A stretch of DNA of 42,141 nucleotides from an uncultured Pseudomonadota bacterium (lineage in GTDB: Bacteria; Myxococcota_A; UBA796; SXON01), in assembly GCA_903844155.1 (NCBI GenBank), contig CAIMSU010000198.1:1-42141 (forward strand), in the 5' to 3' direction. Shown one piece after another: positions 8,665 to 16,110 of the stretch (the stretch's first letter is position 1; the number at the start of each line of letters is the position of its first letter). The notes under the pieces are model-generated. The model was not told the DNA's origin, did no database searches, and was given only the letters and a program-made list of their open reading frames with translations. A program made the position numbers and the translations under genes.

Positions 8665-8680
8665 CCGAACCCGCGTTCGG
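8665..8680. promoter_or_regulatory. small hairpin just before the 8689 start
   Basis: CCGAAC, a four-base loop and GTTCGG form a 6-bp stem ending eight bases before the ATG at 8689, in the short divergent gap to the cyclase gene. It could influence translation of the plus-strand gene or be an operator half-site pair. A short stem such as this can occur by chance in GC-rich DNA. Confidence 0.3.
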
Positions 8681-8688
8681 AGACAATC

Positions 8689-9390
8689 ATGCTGCTGCTC
8701 GCCCTCCTGCACACAACCGGGGCAATTGCCGCCCCGGCACCCTCCTCCGCCCTGGCACAGGTCGCCGACCCCGTGGAGGCCCGCGATGGGTTCTGGCACG
8801 GGATGGCCAAGGAGATCACCGGCGGCGCCGTCGCCACGCCGGGTGCGGCGTTGACGGTCGGCGCGGCGCTCTCAACCGCGGTGCTCGCCGCCACCGAGCC
8901 GTCCTACGTCCGCGAGGGCATCCTGTTCGCGCCCGCCGCGGCGGCCAGCGGTGGGGCGGTGCTCGTCGGGAGCGGCTCCTTGTTCACATTTGGGGCAATT
9001 CGCAGCTACGACCGGGGCTTGAGGTCGCTCGGAGGCACGCCGGCCGCCCACAGCCCGATCGCCCCTGTCCTGCTCCTCGCGGGCACCGCGTGCGTGGTCG
9101 GCGGTGGTGTTGTCGACCTCGTCGGGTTCACGCGCTCCATCGACTACGGGTACCCGGGCACGAGCGGCGTGTTGGGCCCGCTGGCCGCGACCGTTGGCTC
9201 CGGGCTCATGCTTGGCGGCGGCGTCGAGCTGGAGCTGGACGCCGCCCGCCGCCGGACCGCGCTCTGGAACGCGCGCCACCCGTTCAGCGCCACGGCGGAG
9301 TCCGGTCCGACTGGCGTGACGGTACACGCGTCACCCTTCCTCACGTCCGACGGATCCCGCGGGATCGCGGGGATCTCCGGGACGTTCTAG
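8689..9390 (+). CDS. exported Ala/Gly-rich membrane protein of unknown function
   Basis: I take the ATG at 8689, which opens directly with a hydrophobic signal sequence (MLLLALLHTTGAIAA), giving 233 residues. A start at 8638 would add 17 residues ahead of the signal and overlap the divergent promoter gap. The protein has several Gly/Ala-rich hydrophobic segments (about 43-62, 75-102, 125-150 and 168-185) separated by short polar stretches, so it is probably an integral envelope protein. No family or catalytic motif was recognised. Its TAG stop lies in CTAG at 9387-9390, and the same four bases also give the stop of the convergent oxidoreductase gene. Confidence 0.7.
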   Translation: MLLLALLHTTGAIAAPAPSSALAQVADPVEARDGFWHGMAKEITGGAVATPGAALTVGAALSTAVLAATEPSYVREGILFAPAAAASGGAVLVGSGSLFTFGAIRSYDRGLRSLGGTPAAHSPIAPVLLLAGTACVVGGGVVDLVGFTRSIDYGYPGTSGVLGPLAATVGSGLMLGGGVELELDAARRRTALWNARHPFSATAESGPTGVTVHASPFLTSDGSRGIAGISGTF

Positions 9391-11255
9391 GCGACAGGCG
9401 GGTACGGTGCCCGCGCCACGCCCGTGACCCGCAGGATCAGCGCGTCTGCCGCATCATGCCCGCCCTGGACGGCGCCCTCGGCGCAGCCCCCGTTGATGTC
9501 GCCAAGCACCCAGTCGCCGGCGACGCAGAGGTTCTTGAAGCCGGTGGCCCCGGGCGCGATCCGCGTCGCGGAGCTTTTTGGCACGGACAGCACGTATCGC
9601 TCGGAGCCCTCGGCGTTCACCCGGACGTATTGTGTGTCCAGCGAGCCGCCGACCAGCGTGTCGTACCGGAACCCCGCTGGCTCCGCGGTCTTCGGCCATA
9701 GCGACTGGCAATGGGCGTCGAGCCAGTCGGACAGCCCATCGTAGACGACGGCCATGTTCGTCGGGTCCGTCGCCACGCCGCAGAGGTAGATGAGGCCCTG
9801 CGCTCCCCCGGTCGCGCCCTCGATCGGCAGCAGATGCGACATGTCGGCCCAGTCCGAGAGCGGCGGAGCGAACGCAGCCAGCACGGTCGGGCCGAACGCC
9901 CAGCCCATGTCGAACACGGACTTCGTCGTCCAAAGCTGCACCGACTCCGTCGCCACCGTCTTCATCGCGCCGCGCATCGCAGCCCAGTGGGCGTCCGCCG
10001 CCGCGAGGGTCACGCCAAGGTCCCCGCCGAGCGGGATCGCGAGGACGACCTCGTCAAAGTGCGTGCCAAGCGACAGCGTCTCCGTCGCCACCTCCGGACC
10101 GCCCATCTCCAGCGACTTGGCGTAGGCGGCCGACGGGGTCGCCGCGGAGAGCTGCGCCCACACCGGCTCGTCCGGCCAGGCGTGGAGGTCCTTCCCTGCG
10201 ACGGGGCAGTTGATGAGCGGATCGTAGTCGGTCAGGCCCGCCGCGAGGTCCACCTGCCGCTGGAGCGTGACCGTGGCAACGCGCGACTTGTCAACGCTCA
10301 ACGTCAGCGACTTCGCGCGATGGAAGAAGCGGAATTTCACGCCGCGAGCCTTGAGCACCTCGTACAAGGGCGCGAACACCACGTCGCCCATGCCCGCGCG
10401 CATCCGGTACACCGGCGCGTCGCGGTACCCGGCGGCCATCTGGAGAGCGGCGTGGAGCATCGAGCCGGCCTCCATCGCGGGCGTGGTCTCGTCGCCCCCC
10501 GGGTAGGCGAAGGCGAGGTCGTAGAGCGCCTTGATGACGGCGCTGTCGGTCGCGACGGTCGTCGCCCCGTTCGCAGTGAGCCAGTCGCGAAAATCGAGGT
10601 GGTTGATGACTTCGGGGCCGTTCGCCGGCATCCCCGCCGCGGCGATGCCCGTGAGCGCAGCCGTGCAGATCTCGATCAACACCCGCGCCTTGTACGCCTC
10701 CTGCGCGGCGAGGCCGGAGCGCTTGACCGTGGCGGCGAGCGCCTCCAGGACCTTGACAAGCAGAAATGCGGGGGTTGAAGCGGGGATCACCGGGGGCAGG
10801 AGCTTGAGCTGCCGGTGCAAGCTGTCGATGACACCGACCGCCAGATCGATCAGGTTCGCCTTGCCATTCGGGTCATCGCCCGGGTAGCCCTTGTGCGCCA
10901 TGAACGGCAGGTCCCAGAAGTCCTCCGAGCCGGGGCGGCCGAAATACAGGCGACGAAGCGGGAGAAAGGCGTCCTGCGCGGTGGGGAACATCCGTGCACC
11001 CGGGTTCGGCCAATCGCCGTAGACCTCCCTAAGCATGTAGAAAGCGTGCTCGTACCACCCCATGAACATGTGCAGGCCGTGCTCGTGGATGCGCCCGCTG
11101 CCCGCCTGGCGCCCCGAGGCACACTTGCCGCCGAGCCGCCAGCCCGGTTGCACCAGCGTGACCTCAAACGTGTCGCGCAGCGCCTGCGTCCGCGAGAGGC
11201 CCCACGCCGCCGACATCCCGCCGAGCCCGCCACCCAGAATGAGCACTTTCGTCAT
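9387..11255 (-). CDS. FAD-dependent oxidoreductase (amine oxidase/phytoene desaturase-like)
   Basis: The 622-residue protein begins with a dinucleotide-binding Rossmann motif, VLILGGGLGGMSAAWGL (about 4-20). Next come an RLGGKCASGR stretch and EHGLHMFMGWYEHAF, both characteristic of FAD-containing desaturases and amine oxidases. The second FAD-contact region near the C-terminus reads CVAGDWVLGDINGGCAEG. The middle (about 150-400) is a family-specific substrate region. Relatives act on carotenoids or other hydrophobic polyenes, but substrate identity cannot be inferred here and no other carotenoid gene is in the window. It is divergent from the amidase gene across 85 bases, and its stop shares CTAG with the convergent 8689 gene. 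Confidence 0.88.
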   Translation of the reverse strand: MTKVLILGGGLGGMSAAWGLSRTQALRDTFEVTLVQPGWRLGGKCASGRQAGSGRIHEHGLHMFMGWYEHAFYMLREVYGDWPNPGARMFPTAQDAFLPLRRLYFGRPGSEDFWDLPFMAHKGYPGDDPNGKANLIDLAVGVIDSLHRQLKLLPPVIPASTPAFLLVKVLEALAATVKRSGLAAQEAYKARVLIEICTAALTGIAAAGMPANGPEVINHLDFRDWLTANGATTVATDSAVIKALYDLAFAYPGGDETTPAMEAGSMLHAALQMAAGYRDAPVYRMRAGMGDVVFAPLYEVLKARGVKFRFFHRAKSLTLSVDKSRVATVTLQRQVDLAAGLTDYDPLINCPVAGKDLHAWPDEPVWAQLSAATPSAAYAKSLEMGGPEVATETLSLGTHFDEVVLAIPLGGDLGVTLAAADAHWAAMRGAMKTVATESVQLWTTKSVFDMGWAFGPTVLAAFAPPLSDWADMSHLLPIEGATGGAQGLIYLCGVATDPTNMAVVYDGLSDWLDAHCQSLWPKTAEPAGFRYDTLVGGSLDTQYVRVNAEGSERYVLSVPKSSATRIAPGATGFKNLCVAGDWVLGDINGGCAEGAVQGGHDAADALILRVTGVARAPYPPVA

Positions 11256-11340
11256 GCCCTCCGACGTAGCTGATTGCTGCGCTGAGTGCGCGGAACCGGC
11301 GCTGGTCTGATAGCCCCCGAAAATCCCGTCCGGAGCCGCG

Positions 11341-12834
11341 ATGATCGACTACGCCGATGCAGATGCCACCGAGCTCGCCCGCCGGGTTCGAGCGCGGGAG
11401 GTGTCCCCCGCCGAGCTCGTCGACCACGCCATCGCGGCGATCGAGCGGGTGAACCCGAAGATCAACGCCGTGGTGCACCGCATGTACGACGAGGCGCGGG
11501 CCGCGGCGCAGGCGACGGGCGAAAACGCCTTGCCGGACGGGCCGTTTCCGGGCGTTCCCATGGCCGTCAAGGACTTCGACGGTTTTGTGAAGGGCGTGCC
11601 GTGGACCGCGTCCACCCGGTTCCTCGAGGGCTGGATCCCGACCGAGGACAGCGAGGCCATCACCCGGCTCCGGCGCGCTGGCGTGGTGTTGATGGCCAAG
11701 ACGAACCTGCCAGAGCTGGCGATCGTCGGCACGACCGAGTCGCAGTGGCGGGGACCCGCGCGAAACCCGTGGAACCTGGACCACTCGACGGGCGGGTCGT
11801 CCGGCGGGAGCGCCGCGTTGGTTGCCGCGCGCGCAGTCCCAGTGGCGCACGGAGGCGACGGCGGTGGCTCGTTGAGGATTCCCGCCAGCAATTGCGGGCT
11901 CGTCGGGTTGAAGGCAACGCGCGGACGCGTGCCGCTGGGGCCGCACCAGGGCGAAGGCTGGGGCGGCTACGTGCAGTGGGGGGTCCTGTCGAGGACCGTG
12001 CGCGACACTGCCGGGTTCCTTGATGTTCTGGCGGGGCCGATGCCGGGGGACCCCTACTCCGCGCCGCCGCAAGAGCGGGCGTACACCCTCGAGATCGGCG
12101 CTCCCACGGGACGCCTGCGGATCGGCATGTCGACGCGGTCGTTCTTCGGGAAGGACACGCACCCGGAGTGCCGCAAGGCAGCCGAGAACGCCGCGAAGCT
12201 GCTGGCGGATCTGGGGCATGACGTCGAAGAGGCCGCCCCGGACATCGATCGCGACGGGCTCGTGCGCGCCTACCTCACGCAGGTTGGCGTGGGCGTGGCC
12301 AGCGAGATCGAGGACATGGCGCGTTGGAGCGGACGAACGCCGACCGCCGCGCTCTTCGAGCCGGCCACCTGGTTCTTGAGGCAGGTCGGCCTGACGATGA
12401 CGGGCCTGGAGCTGCAACACGCGCGCGACGCGATGCAGGAAGCTGGCCGAAAGACGGCTGCGTTCCACGCGAAGTTTGATCTGTTCCTCGGGCCGACGAT
12501 GGCGTTTCCGCCGGTCCAGATCGGGGAGCTGGCGCTCAAGCCCGCCGAGCGGGCGGGGCTGGCGGCGCTACGGGCGGTGCCCATCCCAGCCGCCATCCGC
12601 GCGGTGCTGGCGTCGCTCGCGGCGAACAACTTTGAACGAACGCCGAACACCCAGCTATTCAACCAGACCGGTCAACCCGCCATCTCGCTGCCGCTGCACA
12701 TGACGGCCGATGGCCTCCCGGTGGGTGTACAGCTCGCCGCGGCGATGGGGGGCGAGGCGCTCCTCCTGCGCGTCGCCGCCCAGATCGAGGCCGCGGCGCC
12801 GTGGATCGGGCGACGCCCGGCCGTCAGGGCGTAG
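11341..12834 (+). CDS. amidase (amidase-signature family)
   Basis: The 497-residue enzyme carries the complete amidase-signature triad: catalytic Lys77 in PMAVKDFDG, the cis-Ser in STGGSSGGSAALVAA (S153/S154), and the nucleophile Ser177 in GGDGGGSLRIPAS. The family hydrolyses C-N amide bonds. Sequence style resembles the 6-aminohexanoate-cyclic-dimer hydrolase/fatty-acid-amide branch more than the GatA subunit of tRNA amidotransferase, since there is no GatB or GatC nearby. No signal peptide is visible, so it is probably cytosolic. A GGAG ribosome-binding sequence lies seven bases before the ATG. Its 3' end overlaps the convergent membrane glycosyltransferase-like gene by 11 bases. Confidence 0.93.
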   Translation: MIDYADADATELARRVRAREVSPAELVDHAIAAIERVNPKINAVVHRMYDEARAAAQATGENALPDGPFPGVPMAVKDFDGFVKGVPWTASTRFLEGWIPTEDSEAITRLRRAGVVLMAKTNLPELAIVGTTESQWRGPARNPWNLDHSTGGSSGGSAALVAARAVPVAHGGDGGGSLRIPASNCGLVGLKATRGRVPLGPHQGEGWGGYVQWGVLSRTVRDTAGFLDVLAGPMPGDPYSAPPQERAYTLEIGAPTGRLRIGMSTRSFFGKDTHPECRKAAENAAKLLADLGHDVEEAAPDIDRDGLVRAYLTQVGVGVASEIEDMARWSGRTPTAALFEPATWFLRQVGLTMTGLELQHARDAMQEAGRKTAAFHAKFDLFLGPTMAFPPVQIGELALKPAERAGLAALRAVPIPAAIRAVLASLAANNFERTPNTQLFNQTGQPAISLPLHMTADGLPVGVQLAAAMGGEALLLRVAAQIEAAAPWIGRRPAVRA

Positions 12835-14485
12835 GCTGGGACCGCCGGACGCCGTACAACCGGGCGGTGAACCCGGGTAATGGCAACGTGGCGACGAGGT
12901 TGCCGTGGTCGACGACCCACGCGTCCATGGCGTGCCGCGCCGCGTCGCTCCCGTCGTGCACTCCGCTTCCGTCGAGGACGACGTAGGGGATGTCCCCGTC
13001 GCCACCGCATTCAGCCGTGAGCTGGGCCCGAATTGGCTCGGGCGAAGCCGCGAATGCTGCGCCCTGGGAGTATGGACAGAAGGCGCGCCCCGCGTAGGCA
13101 TCGGCCTCCCGCAGCGTGCACGACGCCCCACCGCCCGACGCGAAGTGGCCGCGAATGAGCGAGCCGAGCTGGCGGACCGCAATGTCGTCGCTGCTGGGCG
13201 CTTTCTGGACCTCCAGCGCCAGGAGATCGGGGCGCCAGAGGCCGCCTGCGACCGCCAGGCCAAGCGCCACCGCACCGACCTGCCGCCACCTCCCGTCCAG
13301 CCGCACCGTCGCCAGCGCGTAGACCAGACCGTAGCCGCGAAACACCACAAGCACGACGACGGCGAAGAAATTGGCTGTGTACCGCTCCGGAGAGCGTGCG
13401 GCGGCAAACGCCAGTAACGGCGCGAGTGCGGCGACGATCGGCACCCCGACGCTGAGCCCCTCGGCCAGGCCGATCCGCACCCGCCGCCAGGTCCATCGCC
13501 CCACGAGGGCGGGTCCGAAGAGGCCAAGCCAGGGAACGACCAACGCCACGACCCAGGGTAGCCAGGTCGGGCGCGTGTTCGTCGCAACAAACCGCATGAC
13601 CTCGTCGAGGGCCGCCGGCAGGCCTCCGACCACCGCCGTCGCGGCAACCGCCGGCGAGGCGAGGGTGCCTGCGCGTCCAGCGTTGTTCGCCACCGGGGCG
13701 ACCCCCTCCGCGAGCGTAGACGCCACCATCTCCGAGGGCAGAAGCGGGTAGTTGAGGAACACCAGCCCGATTCCGGCCACCGCGCCAACCAGAAATGCGA
13801 GCGCTCCAGGCCACCGTTTTCCCTTCTCACCGCGCAACAGACACAGCAGCAACGCCGCGAACGGCAGGCCGACCGTCGTAAGATGCGACGCCCCCGCGAC
13901 CCCCGCCACGAGCCCCCCAACCGGCGCCAACCACGGCTGCCTCGCCCCGACCTCCGCCGCGAGCAGCGCCATCGGCACCGCCAGCATCACGAGCGGGTCC
14001 ACGCCGTACCGCTGCGCCGCCGCGAACCCGACGATCCACGTCGACGCCACGACCGCGGCCCCGAAAGCCAGGCCCCGCTGCATCCACCGCGTTCCGAGGA
14101 GGTAGACGACCGGGCCGAGCGCCAGCAGACAAAGGTGGTTGACCAGGTGTCCGGCGAGGGCGACGTCGGGTTGCACGTGCATCACCAACGCCGTCAGCAT
14201 CGGGTAGATCGGCAGGCGGTGCGGGTCGAGGTCACCGGTACGCCCGAGGCTCAGCGCAGTCGCGTTGGAGGCCCACGCCCCCGCGTCCGGCCCCGAGAGC
14301 AGGTAGTCGCCCGGCCGGGCCCACCACGGCCCATCGCCGGGGATCCAGTCCGCCGTCGCCCCGACCCCGTGCCCCAGCCACACCCACGCGCCAACAGCGA
14401 GGCTCGCGGCCACCCCGACGACGTCGTACCCGGCCTCAGCCCCGGCCGACCGCAGCAGCGCTCGGAGCCGCCGCTCGGCGATCAA
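12824..14485 (-). CDS. multi-pass membrane protein, GT-C glycosyltransferase-like
   Basis: The 553-residue protein has roughly ten or more hydrophobic helices in the first 420 residues and a soluble C-terminal domain of about 130 residues with four Cys. After the first helix it has DYLLSGPDAGAWASNATALSLGRTGDLDPHRLPIYPML. This Asp-containing loop and the R-x-P-x-YP sequence are typical of the first extracytoplasmic loop of GT-C enzymes such as the PMT/ArnT type, which transfer sugars from polyprenyl-phosphate donors. The acceptor and sugar are unknown. The ATG overlaps the stop of the upstream GAF-protein gene (4 bases), so the two are co-translated. Assignment to GT-C is by layout only. Confidence 0.75.
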   Translation of the reverse strand: MIAERRLRALLRSAGAEAGYDVVGVAASLAVGAWVWLGHGVGATADWIPGDGPWWARPGDYLLSGPDAGAWASNATALSLGRTGDLDPHRLPIYPMLTALVMHVQPDVALAGHLVNHLCLLALGPVVYLLGTRWMQRGLAFGAAVVASTWIVGFAAAQRYGVDPLVMLAVPMALLAAEVGARQPWLAPVGGLVAGVAGASHLTTVGLPFAALLLCLLRGEKGKRWPGALAFLVGAVAGIGLVFLNYPLLPSEMVASTLAEGVAPVANNAGRAGTLASPAVAATAVVGGLPAALDEVMRFVATNTRPTWLPWVVALVVPWLGLFGPALVGRWTWRRVRIGLAEGLSVGVPIVAALAPLLAFAAARSPERYTANFFAVVVLVVFRGYGLVYALATVRLDGRWRQVGAVALGLAVAGGLWRPDLLALEVQKAPSSDDIAVRQLGSLIRGHFASGGGASCTLREADAYAGRAFCPYSQGAAFAASPEPIRAQLTAECGGDGDIPYVVLDGSGVHDGSDAARHAMDAWVVDHGNLVATLPLPGFTARLYGVRRSQPTP

Positions 14486-15294
14486 TGGGCCGAGTAGACC
14501 GCTTCCAGCATCTCACCGAGCGAGTTCGCCACGCGCTCGGCGACCTCGTAGTCCGTCCCGGTGAACGCCCGGGGCGGGTTGAGGAGCTCCAGCACGCCGT
14601 AGATGCTCCCCGACTCGGAGCGCACGGGCACGGCCAGCATCGCCTTGGTCGAGAAGCCCGTGGAGCGGTCGACCTTGGAGTTGTGGCGGCCATCGCGGCT
14701 CACATCCTCGATCATCAGGCCGGAGCCCATCAGGTTCACGAAGCCGGCGATGCCCTTGTTGAGCGGGATGACCGAATCGACGAGCTTTTTGGACGCCGGA
14801 CCCGAAGCGGCGCGGAACCGCAAGCCGTCCCCCGCCCGGGTGCGGATGAGGATCGCGCCGGCGCTGGCCTGCACGTGGCCGAGCACGATCTTGAGAGCGG
14901 TCCCGGCAGCCTCCGCGACGCCTGTCGCCATCGCGATGTCCCCGAGCTCCATGAAGAGCATCTCCAGCACGTCCGTCGCGAAGACCTCGGGCACCGGCGG
15001 CTCGTCGTCCGGCTCGGGCTCCGCGGTGGCGCGCTCGGGAAAGCTGGAGGGCGGCATCGAAAACTTCGGCGGCTGACCCACCGAAACGGCGTTGATGCGG
15101 ATCTCGAGGCCCGACATCATGTCGCGAGCGAGCACGCTACCGTCGTCCTCGACCGCGCACGAGAGCTTCGCGAGCGCGTCCGGCTTCACGCCCAACGGAG
15201 CGGTAGCGAGCGCGTCCAGCCAACTCTCGGCGTTGACGATGACGTTCTTGGTTTCGGAGCCGAGCCGGGTCTGGATACGCCAATCTTGCATCAT
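14482..15294 (-). CDS. GAF-domain protein
   Basis: I choose the ATG at 15294 (270 residues; a second ATG follows at once). The upstream in-frame GTG/ATG options to 15345 would add Arg/Pro-rich non-coding-like sequence. Residues 1-70 form a small domain starting MQDWRIQTRLG, then a Pro/Glu linker (75-103), then a GAF domain (about 105-265) with the core LAVPVRSESGSIYGVLELLN. GAF domains bind cyclic nucleotides or other small ligands; no output domain follows. With the class III adenylate cyclase elsewhere in the window, cAMP binding is possible but untested. The stop overlaps the start of the membrane protein gene (ATGA). Confidence 0.85.
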   Translation of the reverse strand: MMQDWRIQTRLGSETKNVIVNAESWLDALATAPLGVKPDALAKLSCAVEDDGSVLARDMMSGLEIRINAVSVGQPPKFSMPPSSFPERATAEPEPDDEPPVPEVFATDVLEMLFMELGDIAMATGVAEAAGTALKIVLGHVQASAGAILIRTRAGDGLRFRAASGPASKKLVDSVIPLNKGIAGFVNLMGSGLMIEDVSRDGRHNSKVDRSTGFSTKAMLAVPVRSESGSIYGVLELLNPPRAFTGTDYEVAERVANSLGEMLEAVYSAH

Positions 15295-15402
15295 GCAGCG
15301 AGCGTAATCTGATTCCGGTGGCCGTGCAGGGATTCGCCGGAGCACGCGCGGCGAGCGTCGTTTCGGACCCGACCCGGGTTATCGGGGACCCCTGGAGTCC
15401 TC

Positions 15403-16110
15403 GTGCAACCCACCTCCCGCCTCGGTTTCCCCCCACTCCTCGCCGCCCTCGCCGCCCTGGCGCTGCTCGGCACCTCGTGCAACACGGACGGCTTCGCGGC
15501 GGTCTCCATCGCGCCGATCTACGGATGGGTGGACGGCTGCAACACCGTCCGGATCTCCGGGCACGGCTTCGCGGAGGACGCGACCGCTACCCTCGGCACG
15601 CTGGCGCTGACCGTGGCCACTCGCGGCACGGGCCAGGACCAGGGCTACTGGCTGGAGAGCACGCTCCCCGCCAACCCCGTGACCGCAAAGGGGTACGCGG
15701 ACGTGACCGTGACAAGCGCCGGTAAGACCTCGACGATCAAGGACGCGTACTATTACGTCGCCTGCCCCGCACCGGGCAACCTGGAGTCGATGGACGTGCA
15801 GACGGTCACCGCCGGCGCCACCGTCACGCTCGGGGGATGCGGCCTCGACCCGGCAACAGTCAGCGTGCAGCTCGTCCCCTGGACCGGCGGAACAAACACG
15901 ACCGTCCCGATCACCTCCTCCTGCGGTACCGCAACCGCGACGTTCTCCGCCCCCGCGCTGCCCGACGGCAGCTACGACGTGCAGCTCATCGACGCTACCG
16001 GCGCCGTCCTCTACCCGACGTGGTCCTGCTCCCAGGGCGCCGCCGACACGGCAGACACCGCAGCGGCATCCGAGTGGTGCCCCACCCTCACCTACGGGAG
16101 CGCCAAGTGA
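15403..16110 (+). CDS. IPT/TIG-domain lipoprotein
   Basis: The 235-residue protein starts at a GTG with a GGAG sequence seven bases upstream. Its signal peptide is of normal length and ends LLGTSC (Cys26), so it is a predicted lipoprotein. Residues about 37-120 fit an IPT/TIG immunoglobulin-like domain (IAPIYGWVDGCNTVRISGHGF...). A second Ig-like segment (about 125-205) has a Cys pair. The tail holds a DTADTAAAS linker and two further Cys. The stop overlaps the start of the TonB-receptor gene (GTGA), so the two are translationally coupled. This suggests a surface or periplasmic partner of the receptor, in the way SusD-type or other accessory lipoproteins pair with TonB transporters. Confidence 0.8.
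   Translation: MQPTSRLGFPPLLAALAALALLGTSCNTDGFAAVSIAPIYGWVDGCNTVRISGHGFAEDATATLGTLALTVATRGTGQDQGYWLESTLPANPVTAKGYADVTVTSAGKTSTIKDAYYYVACPAPGNLESMDVQTVTAGATVTLGGCGLDPATVSVQLVPWTGGTNTTVPITSSCGTATATFSAPALPDGSYDVQLIDATGAVLYPTWSCSQGAADTADTAAASEWCPTLTYGSAK

Noticed and set aside
15837-16106. A longer start for the TonB receptor.
   Set aside because: The extra 90 codons are another frame of the lipoprotein gene and would place Arg-rich sequence before the signal peptide; the GTG at 16107 fits the overlap pattern.
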